From Chryseobacterium antibioticum (GTDB taxonomy: Bacteria; Bacteroidota; Bacteroidia; Flavobacteriales; Weeksellaceae), in NCBI RefSeq assembly GCF_012927325.1, contig NZ_JABBGI010000010.1:62001-126000 (forward strand): a DNA stretch of 64,000 bases. Direction: 5' to 3'. The position numbers and the translations under genes are program-made. How positions within the stretch are numbered: the first letter of the stretch is position 1; every line of letters begins with the position of its first letter. This document shows, piece after piece, positions 9,921 to 17,064 of the stretch. Below the pieces are notes generated by a model. That model did no database searches. It was not told the origin of the DNA and saw only the letters and a list, made by a program, of their open reading frames with translations.

Positions 9921-9952
9921 AAACAACCCACTGTAAAAACAGCAGGTTGTTT
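9921..9952 (-). terminator. Original tRNA-Arg terminator, displaced by prophage
   Basis: Stem AAACAACC / GGTTGTTT with an inner CTGT/ACAG stem, followed on the minus strand by TTTTGTTTTC. It sits 10 bp beyond the truncated 3' tRNA fragment, where the terminator of the original uninterrupted tRNA gene would be. Confidence 0.75.
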
Positions 9953-9962
9953 ATTTAACACT

Positions 9963-10009
9963 GTGACCACGGAGGGATTCGAACCCCCAACCCTCAGAGC
10001 CGAAATCTG
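9963..10009. repeat. attL: 47-bp direct repeat, 3' part of tRNA-Arg
   Basis: Identical over 47 bp to 63560-63606. The repeat covers the anticodon loop, variable loop, T arm and 3' acceptor strand of tRNA-Arg, but the 5' half is absent here, so this is not a functional tRNA. It marks the left boundary of the prophage. Confidence 0.95.
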
Positions 10010-10083
10010 TAAATTTTATAATTGATGCGTATTAATCGTGTTTTTGGAGGGTTTTTATATCATATTATTATCTGATATTATAG

Positions 10084-10115
10084 TTTTGTTACTCTTTTTG
10101 TTACTTTTTTGTTAC
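10084..10115 (+). repeat. Three direct repeats TTTTGTTAC (integrase arm-type sites)
   Basis: TTTTGTTAC occurs at 10084-10092, 10096-10104 and 10107-10115, with 11-12 bp periodicity. The same motif recurs near the integrase at 63486-63494, with a variant AATTGTTAC at 63474-63482. Clustered short repeats near both att cores are typical of arm-binding sites of tyrosine integrases. Confidence 0.6.
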
Positions 10116-10142
10116 GGAAAACCCACTCTATTTACGGGTATT

Positions 10143-10685
10143 TTACCAGTCGCTACTCCCTTCGTATTTTTTATTCATTGCTTCTTTTAATGACTCAATT
10201 GTTTGTTTGATTTTAACTGAAGTATGATCTTTGATATCATTCCATGCTTTATTATTTGCACCTCCCCTGCTTGGCTTTGGCGCATTGTCTGATACAGTAA
10301 GTAAACCATAGCTAATTGCCGAGCCTCCGGGTACATTAGTTCCTATATGTCGGAAAGAATGAAATGAATATTTATATCTACCATCCTTGACGAATATATT
10401 GATCTTATAATCCACATCACCAATAACCGCACCCACCCCGAAATAAAGTTTACCCGTCCTGTAGCTCATGCTTCCGTTTCCTGACAGTTCGCCATTCACG
10501 CGGTCTTCTGTCGCAAGAACATATTTTTCATCATTATAGGTTTTTCCAATCCAACTCCTTGCACGGTTAAATAATTCATCTTTTGTCACAGTTGAGTCTA
10601 CTTTTACAACTTCTTCAAACTGAAGCTCCTGAGAGAAAATTAAAATTGAAAATAGGAATGTAAATAATGTGAATGCTTTTTTCAT
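10143..10685 (-). CDS. Secreted DUF4468 domain protein
   Basis: 180 aa with signal peptide (MKKAFTLFTFLFSILIFSQ). The mature part matches the DUF4468 pattern (TKDELFNRARSWI, then beta strands GNGSMSYRTGKLYFG and YKINIFVKDGRYKYSFH); the domain is described as having a TBP-like fold and is common in Bacteroidota, with unknown function. The last four bases of the upstream lipoprotein gene overlap this start (ATGA), so the two are translationally coupled. Lying just inside attL, away from the phage core, it is probably lysogenic cargo. Confidence 0.7.
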   Translation of the reverse strand: MKKAFTLFTFLFSILIFSQELQFEEVVKVDSTVTKDELFNRARSWIGKTYNDEKYVLATEDRVNGELSGNGSMSYRTGKLYFGVGAVIGDVDYKINIFVKDGRYKYSFHSFRHIGTNVPGGSAISYGLLTVSDNAPKPSRGGANNKAWNDIKDHTSVKIKQTIESLKEAMNKKYEGSSDW

Positions 10686-11122
10686 GGTAACTGTTTTTGA
10701 TATCGATCCTCATTAGGATGCTCGAAGATAGAAATAAATTTATTGTCAAGAAAAATGATCAGTAATTTTTTAGATGATATTTCCCCGTTATCATTATAAT
10801 TGAGTAGAATATATGGATTTGCTTTTTCGGTAGCAGGAATAATATTGTATTCACCGTTTAATAATTTTCCATCGGTCTTATCCATGTATGAATAGGTCCC
10901 ATCTGACCTGAATCGATAAGTAAACAATTGATTCGGCCCAGCAGCAATCCAATTATTCCTTTCAATAGAAAATCTTCCCCAAAACTTCCATGTTCCAATT
11001 AATTCATTTTGTAGCTGCCTTTCGTTGTGTAATATATCTCTGCCTTCATCATCAGGCTGATTCATACAACTTTGAACAGATAAAACTGTAATTGATATAA
11101 ATAAGAGTAATATTTTTTTCAT
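10682..11122 (-). CDS. Putative lipoprotein, lipocalin-like
   Basis: 146 aa with a lipoprotein signal peptide and lipobox (LSVQSC, Cys19). The mature part (LIGTWKFWGRFSIERNNW, FRSDGTYSYMD, GEYNIIPATEKANPYILLNY) resembles the small lipocalin-like lipoproteins of Bacteroidota, which start with a GxW-type strand. It is the first gene of a two-gene cargo operon with the DUF4468 gene. A surface or periplasmic role in the lysogen is inference. Confidence 0.6.
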   Translation of the reverse strand: MKKILLLFISITVLSVQSCMNQPDDEGRDILHNERQLQNELIGTWKFWGRFSIERNNWIAAGPNQLFTYRFRSDGTYSYMDKTDGKLLNGEYNIIPATEKANPYILLNYNDNGEISSKKLLIIFLDNKFISIFEHPNEDRYQKQLP

Positions 11123-11135
11123 AATTAAGTTTTTG

Positions 11136-11179
11136 CAAAGATAAATATAATGCTTACACCCTATTACGGGTATCCGTAA
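11136..11179 (-). promoter_or_regulatory. Cargo operon promoter with palindrome in place of -33
   Basis: On the minus strand a -7 box TATCTTTG (11143-11136) is separated by 20 bp from the 16-bp palindrome TTACGGGTATCCGTAA (11164-11179), which occupies the -33 position. It drives the lipoprotein/DUF4468 pair. The palindrome suggests control by a dedicated regulator. Confidence 0.5.
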
Positions 11180-11344
11180 ATACCCCCTTTTTTAAAATCA
11201 GTCTAAAATGTAAAAAAATAAAATTTAATTCATTGCAAAATGAAATATTTTTATATATTAGCAAATCATGGAAATGTGATATATTTCAGTGTATGTGTCT
11301 GATTTAATTAGTAATTTTATAAAGAATTTTAAAAATTTTTATCA

Positions 11345-11629
11345 ATGAAAACAAAACTAATTATTTTAGGTGCTACAGTAAGCGTCCTATTTTCATGTAC
11401 AAATGACCGAAGCGAGGACGAAGCAGTTACAGCTACTCCACAGGCTAAAGTTATAGAGCTAAAAAAACTAAAAACTAACAAGGATAATAACGGATCTACC
11501 GCAAAGATTGGAGATTCTACAATTGTTATCCCTCATAAGATAGAATCAAATCCAGATGGAAATGGAATCTCAAACCCAACAGACCCAGGAGAGGTCGTTG
11601 ACCCAACAAAGCCAGATAAACCTTGGTAA
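11345..11629 (+). CDS. Small putative lipoprotein with proline-rich tail
   Basis: 94 aa. Signal peptide with lipobox (SVLFSC, Cys18). The mature part is polar, ending in a proline-rich segment (NPTDPGEVVDPTKPDKPW). No domain recognised. It is divergent from the lipoprotein operon to the left and precedes a membrane protein by 22 bp, which suggests a cargo operon of envelope genes. Confidence 0.6.
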   Translation: MKTKLIILGATVSVLFSCTNDRSEDEAVTATPQAKVIELKKLKTNKDNNGSTAKIGDSTIVIPHKIESNPDGNGISNPTDPGEVVDPTKPDKPW

Positions 11630-11651
11630 AGGAAAGGCTATAACACAAAGA

Positions 11652-12089
11652 ATGGCAACAATACTTGTATTGTTGTCTTCTATTCTACCGTTCCTTAACA
11701 ATATACTTAAAAGATTTTACGATACGACTTCTCTTGTACTTGATGTCCGTGGAGCTAAAGAACTGGACTTGGATAGTGCTATTTTCTTTTTCGCAATGCC
11801 AATATCATATCTTTGTATAGCATACGGAGGCAGATTTGGAGCACATAAAAAAAGTTACTATGCAGTATATTTATCCGCATACTTTCAAGTTGTTATTGTT
11901 ATCAATTATATTTTTGTAAGCACTAATGTAGCTTACTTCATCACCCAGATAGCATTATTCATTATATTCTTTGTGGTTGCAATTCTTTTGTTAAAAAAAG
12001 CAAAATACTACACTAGTATGGAAGCTAAAAATGAATTCTTGAACAACACATTAGACAGATATTCATCAATCTTAAGAGAGAAAAAGTAA
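11652..12089 (+). CDS. Four-helix membrane protein, possible superinfection-exclusion cargo
   Basis: 145 aa from the ATG at 11652; longer starts overlap the lipoprotein gene and are unlikely. Four hydrophobic segments (about residues 2-20, 44-60, 69-90 and 93-113) are followed by a charged cytoplasmic tail with helical character. No family recognised. It is 1 bp from the next gene, forming a tight pair. Membrane proteins in this position beside the immunity genes often act in superinfection exclusion or defence; here that is only inference from position. Confidence 0.55.
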   Translation: MATILVLLSSILPFLNNILKRFYDTTSLVLDVRGAKELDLDSAIFFFAMPISYLCIAYGGRFGAHKKSYYAVYLSAYFQVVIVINYIFVSTNVAYFITQIALFIIFFVVAILLLKKAKYYTSMEAKNEFLNNTLDRYSSILREKK

Positions 12090-12090
12090 T

Positions 12091-12357
12091 ATGGAATTTT
12101 TAGAGAAAAAAGATAGGCTTAAGATTTTAATATCTATCAGTGATCAGCTGTGGGACGATTACAAATCAGGAACTCTTAAAGCAGATGAGTACCTGACAAA
12201 AGCTGACGAAATCAGAGAAGAGCTTAATAAAGTTGCCGAAGTGACATTTTTAGACATGCAGGAGTTGTCTAAAAGTTTTGGCTATATTCTAATTAAAAGC
12301 AGAAATATTTTTGGCAACAATAGAAATTACAAGTTTCAAAGATTAATTTTTAATTGA
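12091..12357 (+). CDS. Hypothetical protein paired with membrane protein
   Basis: 88 aa, charged and mostly helical (KKDRLKILISISDQLWDDYK). Begins 1 bp after the membrane protein gene and overlaps the 3' end of the convergent repressor gene by 15 bp. No family recognised. The tight pairing suggests it works with the membrane protein. Confidence 0.5.
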   Translation: MEFLEKKDRLKILISISDQLWDDYKSGTLKADEYLTKADEIREELNKVAEVTFLDMQELSKSFGYILIKSRNIFGNNRNYKFQRLIFN

Positions 12358-12774
12358 AGATTTAAACTCTTCCAATTCTTTCATAAACTTATCAACCTTT
12401 TCCGTAAGAACTAGAATTTTTCGATCTTGTATATCCTTTACACCCTTATTTCGCATATTTTCAAGAATGAGTTTATCAGATGTTTCTGATGGCAATGATT
12501 GAGTGTGGTCATTTTCTGTATTCAGCATTTTTCCTTCCCCTACAATTAACCAACGCGCATTAACTTCCGGAAACTTTTTTAACAATGCTGTTATTAAGTC
12601 CAATCCAGGTTTATTTCTGCCACTTTTAACATGTGAAATTTTAGCCTGAGAAATTTCCTCAACCTCCTGTGATGATTTATATCCGGAGTAGCTGTAATAT
12701 GAAAGAACCTGCATAAACCTTGCATTGACTTCCGGAATACTTAACATTTGTTTATTATTTTCTTTTTCTTTCAT
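12343..12774 (-). CDS. XRE-family phage repressor
   Basis: 143 aa. The N-terminal HTH (ARFMQVLSYYSYSGYKSSQEVEEISQ-type helices, then ISHVKSGRNKPGLDLITALL) is followed by NARWLIVGEGKM, a motif typical of Bacteroidota phage XRE repressors, and a C-terminal coiled coil (ILVLTEKVDKFMKELEEF) probably used for oligomerisation. No Ser-Lys autoprotease domain is present, so induction cannot be by RecA-stimulated self-cleavage. A copy of the AACATTTGTT operator lies inside its fifth-to-fifteenth-codon region (12743-12752). Likely lysogeny repressor. Confidence 0.75.
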   Translation of the reverse strand: MKEKENNKQMLSIPEVNARFMQVLSYYSYSGYKSSQEVEEISQAKISHVKSGRNKPGLDLITALLKKFPEVNARWLIVGEGKMLNTENDHTQSLPSETSDKLILENMRNKGVKDIQDRKILVLTEKVDKFMKELEEFKSSIKN

Positions 12775-12781
12775 ATATTTG
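12743..12781 (+). promoter_or_regulatory. Operator AACATTTGTT and rightward promoter
   Basis: AACATTTGTT at 12743-12752 matches the operators at 13263-13316. Its TTTG and the box TATATTTG at 12774-12781 resemble -33 and -7 elements, though the spacing (23 bp) is longer than usual. It would drive the small gene at 12800. Confidence 0.45.
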
Positions 12782-12799
12782 TATAAATATTAAATCGTT

Positions 12800-12952
12800 A
12801 TGAAAAATATATTCTCACAGATCATAGCCTTTTTATTCTGGAATTCATTGAAAGATATTAATTTTCAAATTCCGAAAGATGTTGCTGTTTCCGTATTTAA
12901 GAAAAGCCTTAAAGCCAGACTGTTATTCTTTTTCAAAATATTCAAACCCTAA
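12800..12952 (+). CDS. Small hydrophobic/basic protein divergent from repressor
   Basis: 50 aa (MKNIFSQIIAFLFW... ending FFFKIFKP) starting 26 bp from the repressor start on the other strand, with a -7 box TATATTTG 18 bp before its ATG. It overlaps the 3' end of the convergent gene at 12923 by 30 bp. No HTH is visible, so it is not an obvious Cro. It could be a membrane peptide or only a transcribed spacer. Confidence 0.35.
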   Translation: MKNIFSQIIAFLFWNSLKDINFQIPKDVAVSVFKKSLKARLLFFFKIFKP

Positions 12953-13231
12953 AATTTCATGTGTACCCACCAGTATTGGCACACCTCTCAATACTCCTCT
13001 ATTCGCAGTACACACAAGAAACATAGCCCCTGCCTTAAAAATAATTAACACCTCCTCATTAATTGAGGAGTTTTTTATGCCTACACTTTCTCTTCTTTCT
13101 TTCCCATTATGAGTATATGAAATACTTCTGTATCTCTGCTCTTCAACATTAAATCCTTGGCTACTCATAAACTTCTTTACCCCAGAATATAACCCTTCTG
13201 GTTCTTCGATATTAGGTATATAAAATCTCAT
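12923..13231 (-). CDS. Hypothetical protein of immunity region
   Basis: 102 aa (MRFYIPNIEEPEGLYSGVKK, then SYTHNGKERRESVG and a hydrophobic strand EVLIIFKAGAMFLVCTANRG). The alternating strands suggest a small alpha/beta fold. No family recognised. It lies between the repressor and the operator region and reads the same way as the repressor, so both may be expressed from a leftward promoter in 13232-13400. Confidence 0.55.
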   Translation of the reverse strand: MRFYIPNIEEPEGLYSGVKKFMSSQGFNVEEQRYRSISYTHNGKERRESVGIKNSSINEEVLIIFKAGAMFLVCTANRGVLRGVPILVGTHEILGFEYFEKE

Positions 13232-13262
13232 ACTAAATTTTTCTCACTGGTTATCAGTACTT

Positions 13263-13327
13263 TACATTTGTTTAGTAAAAATACTTAACAAATGTTTTGT
13301 TTACTTAACATTTGTTACGTAATATTG
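13263..13327 (+). promoter_or_regulatory. Early rightward promoter with three operators
   Basis: The operator AACATTTGTT (or its complement AACAAATGTT) occurs at 13287-13296 and 13307-13316, with a variant TACATTTGTT at 13263-13272. A rightward promoter is formed by -33 TTTG (13296-13299) and -7 TAATATTG (13320-13327), 20 bp apart, with one operator between the two boxes and one abutting the -33. Repressor binding would block early transcription. Confidence 0.65.
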
Positions 13328-13400
13328 TACTACAATTACAACGATAACCACTGTAACTGAAATACAAAAACAATTAAAACAACAAAAGTAGTAAAAAATT

Positions 13401-13679
13401 ATGCTAATGCTAAAAATAAGAGAACCGATTTCGGTTAAGATTTCAGATCACTTGAGAGAATTCACTACTAAATATGACCGGGCTGATGTAATAAGCAAAG
13501 TAAATGGTGTTAGTTCTTCAACGTTGAGAGATTTAGTTTACCGGGGTAATTCAGTTTCAGAAAACAATTTACCCGCCTTGAAACTTCTATTGATTAAAGC
13601 TTGTGAAAATGCTGATGCAAAAATGAAACAGGCTAGTAATTGTAAAAGAGACATTAAAAAAGTCATCGACTGCATCTAA
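13401..13679 (+). CDS. Probable Cro-like/early DNA-binding protein
   Basis: 92 aa, first gene of the rightward early operon. A helix-turn-helix-like segment is visible (RADVISKVNGVSSSTLRDLV, about residues 27-46), with a helical C-terminus. Position across the operator region from the repressor suits a Cro-like regulator, though no named family is recognised. A second ATG two codons downstream is possible. Confidence 0.55.
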   Translation: MLMLKIREPISVKISDHLREFTTKYDRADVISKVNGVSSSTLRDLVYRGNSVSENNLPALKLLLIKACENADAKMKQASNCKRDIKKVIDCI

Positions 13680-13708
13680 AATATTCTTCAATCATTAATT
13701 CTTTCATC

Positions 13709-14029
13709 ATGCATACAACCATCTCAATACCTCAATTAGAAACTATCGCTTTTCAGAGAATTGAAAATGAAAACTTCATAACAGGCGAAGTAGATTTTAA
13801 CCCGACTTACGGGGTGTACACTGGCTATTTGCAGATCACACCGACAATCTGCATTGACTTTACAGATTCAAAGTTTTGTCTGGCAGATGAAGGCGAGAAA
13901 ATAGCAGAAATCAGCTCAGATCTTGAAAGGGCGGTTGAGAACTATTTGAGAGATAACTACTCTATTGAGATGAATGAAGATGAATATGACTTTGCAGATA
14001 TGAGAATTAAACTTCAAAAAGAATATTAA
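13709..14029 (+). CDS. Hypothetical early phage protein
   Basis: 106 aa with beta-rich N-terminus (HTTISIPQLETIAFQRI, YTGYLQITPTICIDFTDSKF) and acidic C-terminus (EMNEDEYDFADMRIKLQ). No family recognised. Second gene of the early operon, separated from the next gene by 1 bp. Confidence 0.6.
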   Translation: MHTTISIPQLETIAFQRIENENFITGEVDFNPTYGVYTGYLQITPTICIDFTDSKFCLADEGEKIAEISSDLERAVENYLRDNYSIEMNEDEYDFADMRIKLQKEY

Positions 14030-14030
14030 C

Positions 14031-14135
14031 ATGAAAACAATCATAACCATTATAGCCACTTCTGTCCTTGTGATTTTGGGATTCTTCAAATTGTTTATAC
14101 ATGATCTTATAACCTTTTTAAATAGACCACAATGA
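14031..14135 (+). CDS. Small membrane peptide
   Basis: 34 aa, almost entirely one hydrophobic segment (IITIIATSVLVILGFFKLFI). It starts 1 bp after the previous stop and overlaps the next ATG by four bases (ATGA), so its place in the early operon supports real translation. Confidence 0.5.
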   Translation: MKTIITIIATSVLVILGFFKLFIHDLITFLNRPQ

Positions 14136-14290
14136 GACTGAAAAACAGATTTAAGAACCGTTTTATCTCACATGAAAAGTGGATTGAATGGTTTACAGCA
14201 AGAGACTTTAAGGCAGGCGTAATAGCTTGTTTAGCAAACCCAAACTTTCGCAAAAACTGGATTTACACCATTAAAAAGCAAGTAGCATGA
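14132..14290 (+). CDS. Small basic phage protein
   Basis: 52 aa, basic and aromatic (RLKNRFKNRFISHEKWIEWF, NFRKNWIYTIKKQ). Overlaps both neighbours by four bases, which supports translational coupling. No family recognised. Confidence 0.5.
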   Translation: MRLKNRFKNRFISHEKWIEWFTARDFKAGVIACLANPNFRKNWIYTIKKQVA

Positions 14291-14466
14291 AAAGTTTATC
14301 AACAAAAATATTAGAGCAAATCCCGATTGAACACATTTATCGGTTTCTCGAACAAAAAAACGCTTCCAAAAAGCAAAATGGCGGTGACCGAGTGGGATCC
14401 GTTACCGCCAGCCGAAAGGCTAAAACAGATGCGATAATCGCAATGACTAGAGAATTAGCAAAATAA
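14287..14466 (+). CDS. Small phage protein
   Basis: 59 aa (MKSLSTKILEQIPIEHIYRF...; C-terminus KAKTDAIIAMTRELAK). Helical, basic centre rich in Gly, Ser and Lys. Overlaps the preceding gene by four bases. No family recognised. Confidence 0.5.
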   Translation: MKSLSTKILEQIPIEHIYRFLEQKNASKKQNGGDRVGSVTASRKAKTDAIIAMTRELAK

Positions 14467-14479
14467 CAAATAAAACATT

Positions 14480-14659
14480 ATGAAAACACACGGCAACCAA
14501 TTATCATGGACTGAATACCAAACTCAAATTTTCAATGGTTTGAGAATGACTATAGGGCTTAAAACAATGGACACTAAGGCTACGAAATTGGCTAAAAGCT
14601 ACTTTAACCAAGGCTATAATGTAGACGATGCTATCGGTGGTATAGTCGCTAAATACTAG
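14480..14659 (+). CDS. Small phage protein
   Basis: 59 aa (MKTHGNQLSWTEYQTQIFNG...; ending AIGGIVAKY). Lies 4 bp before the Rad52-like gene, in an unbroken operon. No family recognised. Confidence 0.5.
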   Translation: MKTHGNQLSWTEYQTQIFNGLRMTIGLKTMDTKATKLAKSYFNQGYNVDDAIGGIVAKY

Positions 14660-14663
14660 AATT

Positions 14664-15197
14664 ATGGCAGATCCAAAAATGATAACGACAGCAGACATAA
14701 GTAAGGCAAATGAGCTTATTCTATCTGTTGGCCAATTGAACGGTGTTATAGGCAAGACACCTGAGAAAGCAAAAAAAGTAAGACCGGCTAAAGGCGGTGG
14801 TACATGGACCTATGTTTCGGGTTCTTACATGAAAAAGCAATTAAACATGCTTTTCGGCTGGAATTGGGACTTTGAAATAGTTTCTGAGCAAATACTTACC
14901 GAAGCTGGTGAAGTGATTGTAAAAGGCAAATTAACCTGTAGATCAAACGGTAATACGATTGTGAAGATGCAGTATGGCAATAAAGACATTGTCTTCAAAA
15001 AAAATACTCAAATCCCTCTTTCTATTGGTAATGACCTAAAATCGGCTGCCACAGATGCTCTGAAAAAATGCGCTGCTGAAATTGGCATTGCACAGGACGT
15101 TTACGCACCAGAGGATTTCAAAGATGTTGAAGTAGTAGAAGAAATCCCTTCAGGCAAGTCTAATACTGAAAAAATGCAAGCACATGGTCAATTATAA
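14664..15197 (+). CDS. Rad52/22-like single-strand annealing protein
   Basis: 177 aa. The core TWTYVSGSYMKKQLNMLFGW followed by NWDFEIVSEQ and the later basic-hydrophobic region (LKSAATDALKKCAAEIGIAQ) matches the Rad52/22 single-strand annealing protein superfamily of phages. Such proteins anneal complementary single strands during recombination-dependent replication or repair. It overlaps the YqaJ-type exonuclease gene by 14 bp, the standard SSAP/exonuclease pairing. Confident on family, less so on exact subfamily. Confidence 0.85.
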   Translation: MADPKMITTADISKANELILSVGQLNGVIGKTPEKAKKVRPAKGGGTWTYVSGSYMKKQLNMLFGWNWDFEIVSEQILTEAGEVIVKGKLTCRSNGNTIVKMQYGNKDIVFKKNTQIPLSIGNDLKSAATDALKKCAAEIGIAQDVYAPEDFKDVEVVEEIPSGKSNTEKMQAHGQL

Positions 15198-15957
15198 AGG
15201 TTTCCAGAATGACGAAGACTGGCTGAAATTCAGAGCGAATTACTTTACAGCAAGTGAAATTTACAAGCTACTTTCTGAACCAAGAGATAAATCCGAATTG
15301 TTATCCGTGGGTGCAAAAACATACATTTCAGATTGTGTTGCAGAAATGCTTTCTCCACCAGAGCCACAGTATTATAATTCAGCTATGGAAAGGGGTAATG
15401 AAGTTGAACCGAGAGTAGCTGAACGAATTGCAGTAGAATTAGGTAAAACGGTTAATGATGACGACTTTATCTATACATCAGTCGGCGAAAGAATTTTCTT
15501 CTACAATGATGAATATAATTTGGGCAGCACACCGGATGTTATCATTCTTAATAATATGATTTGCGAGGTTAAGTGTCCGAAATCAAAAACACATCTTAAA
15601 TACTTAATGATTAAATCAACTGAAGATTTTTTCAGGGTAAGCAAAGATGAATCACCTTCATCAAAAGATTCTTTAAAAAAATACTATGGTCAGATGCAGT
15701 TGAATATGTTTTTAACTGATACTGATAAGTGCCTTTTTGTAAGCTTCGATGATCGTTTTTTCAATCCCTTACTTCACTATCATTCAGTTTTAATTCCACG
15801 TGATGAAGAATACATCAAAAAGCTTTTAGAGAAAGCAAAGCATGGCAAAGAGTACAAAGAACAAATCCTAAAAACCATAAATGAAAAATCATGTCAATCA
15901 TCAACCATCCGCAAAACTACAAGGACTCGAAAGTCTACGACAAAGAAGATCATATGA
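15184..15957 (+). CDS. YqaJ-like/lambda-type 5'-3' exonuclease
   Basis: 257 aa. PD-(D/E)XK nuclease motifs are in order: FTASEIYKLLSEP near the start, AMERGNEVEPRVAERI, LGSTPDVII (catalytic Asp), MICEVKCPKS (E-x-K), and YGQMQLNMFLT. This order defines the YqaJ viral recombinase family. The enzyme resects double-stranded ends to give the Rad52-like partner single-stranded DNA. The C-terminus is basic (KTTRTRKSTTKK). Confidence 0.88.
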   Translation: MVNYKGFQNDEDWLKFRANYFTASEIYKLLSEPRDKSELLSVGAKTYISDCVAEMLSPPEPQYYNSAMERGNEVEPRVAERIAVELGKTVNDDDFIYTSVGERIFFYNDEYNLGSTPDVIILNNMICEVKCPKSKTHLKYLMIKSTEDFFRVSKDESPSSKDSLKKYYGQMQLNMFLTDTDKCLFVSFDDRFFNPLLHYHSVLIPRDEEYIKKLLEKAKHGKEYKEQILKTINEKSCQSSTIRKTTRTRKSTTKKII

Positions 15958-16097
15958 ACTTTGCTCTCTGGTATTTTGCCAGACTACACAAAGTCCTTAC
16001 GCAAAAAGAACTGGATCGCACACGAGAGAATTTTATCTACGACATGGAATATTACCTCTCTCTTCCTAACCCAAGTAAAAACATTGAAATATTATAA
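15891..16097 (+). CDS. Hypothetical phage protein
   Basis: 68 aa starting inside the 3' end of the exonuclease gene (67-bp overlap, different frame) and ending 2 bp before the next ATG. The protein has a helical aromatic centre (FALWYFARLHKVLTQKELD). The close fit to the next gene supports it; the long overlap reduces certainty. Confidence 0.5.
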   Translation: MSIINHPQNYKDSKVYDKEDHMNFALWYFARLHKVLTQKELDRTRENFIYDMEYYLSLPNPSKNIEIL

Positions 16098-16099
16098 TT

Positions 16100-16375
16100 A
16101 TGAGCAGAATACAAGAGATTAGAGAGGTAGTAGCAGAGAAATTTGAGTTTGTAGACTGGAATGATTTACGGTCTTTCCATATTCTAAATGATGTTCCGGG
16201 ATTAGAAGAAATTGAAAATGATGTTATCGCTACTTATACTGAAGAGTGTATCAAAGCATCTTTACTGAAAGCGAGTAATGGTAAGTCATTCTATAAGATT
16301 AATGATTGTTGCGAAAGGGTTTACGGAGTAAAAAAGGAACATATCATAGATCCAGATAATATAGTTCTACTTTAA
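16100..16375 (+). CDS. Phage protein of a duplicated family (DWNDL family, copy 1)
   Basis: 91 aa. Two motifs, FEFVDWNDLRSF and KINDCCERVYGVKKEHIIDP, are shared with the gene at 26348 (EFEDWNDLKNC, KIDDCCQPIYGVDIDTITNP). The conserved paired cysteines may bind metal, but no other ligands are obvious. Function unknown. Confidence 0.6.
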   Translation: MSRIQEIREVVAEKFEFVDWNDLRSFHILNDVPGLEEIENDVIATYTEECIKASLLKASNGKSFYKINDCCERVYGVKKEHIIDPDNIVLL

Positions 16376-16388
16376 AATTCGAATAGCC

Positions 16389-16595
16389 ATGAATCTATAC
16401 CACAAAATAGCAGAGGTTAGAAACCATATTGACAGCCTCCAAAAAATCGCAAACAAGCATAAAGAGAACAATAAAAAACGTCTTTATAATTCAGTTTGCG
16501 AGAGAATAGATCAAAACAAGCTTCATCTTAAGGAATTGAATGAAGACTTGAAAAAGAACAATAAGATAATCATATACCGACTGCATCATGAATAG
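16389..16595 (+). CDS. Coiled-coil phage protein
   Basis: 68 aa, highly charged and helical throughout (KIAEVRNHIDSLQKIANKHK, HLKELNEDLKKNNK). Overlaps the next gene by 8 bp. Function unknown. Confidence 0.55.
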   Translation: MNLYHKIAEVRNHIDSLQKIANKHKENNKKRLYNSVCERIDQNKLHLKELNEDLKKNNKIIIYRLHHE

Positions 16596-17064
16596 CACAA
16601 TAAAAAAGAAGACTGGTCTTTGTATCGACTGTCCTGCAGATTCAAAAGAGCAACCTCTTATCGCTAAAAGATGTAAAACTCATTATTGGAATTACAGAGC
16701 CAGTTTGAAGCCAGTAAAAATCAAGGACATCGGAAAACCTATTCCTAAATTTTCAGCCAAAAGAAAGATTGAAAACCCTCAGTACACGATAAAGAGACTT
16801 CAATTTTTAGCACAGCCAGAAAACTTAAGATGTTTTATTGAAGGTTGTAATAGACGAGCAGATACAATTGAGCATATACGTGGTAGAAAAGGATTTGCAG
16901 ACGATTGGGCGAGGGATAACAACATCAGTCTATACTTAGATGTAAGATTCTGGAAGCCGTGCTGTAATGACCATAATTTGGAATTAGAAAGAAATCCGGA
17001 AATGTCGCAAAAATACCAACTCAGTAAAATTTCAGGAAATGCCAAAATTCAAAAAACGAATTAA
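16588..17064 (+). CDS. HNH-like/NinG-type zinc protein
   Basis: 158 aa. An N-terminal cysteine pair (CIDCP) and the C-terminal block CFIEGCNRRADTIEHIRGR followed by KPCCNDHNLELER give the Cys, His and Asn pattern of HNH-type phage nucleases such as NinG-like recombination proteins. Its place beside the annealing protein and exonuclease suggests it processes recombination intermediates. Family assignment is by motif only. Confidence 0.6.
   Translation: MNSTIKKKTGLCIDCPADSKEQPLIAKRCKTHYWNYRASLKPVKIKDIGKPIPKFSAKRKIENPQYTIKRLQFLAQPENLRCFIEGCNRRADTIEHIRGRKGFADDWARDNNISLYLDVRFWKPCCNDHNLELERNPEMSQKYQLSKISGNAKIQKTN

Noticed and set aside
9963..10009. Second tRNA-Arg gene at the left end
   Set aside because: Only the 3' part is present; after the anticodon stem the sequence diverges and no 5' acceptor strand or D arm follows. 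It is the attL repeat.
15881..16069. 62-codon frame overlapping the end of the exonuclease gene
   Set aside because: The alternative frame starting at 15891 fits the next gene's start exactly, while this one does not fit operon spacing.
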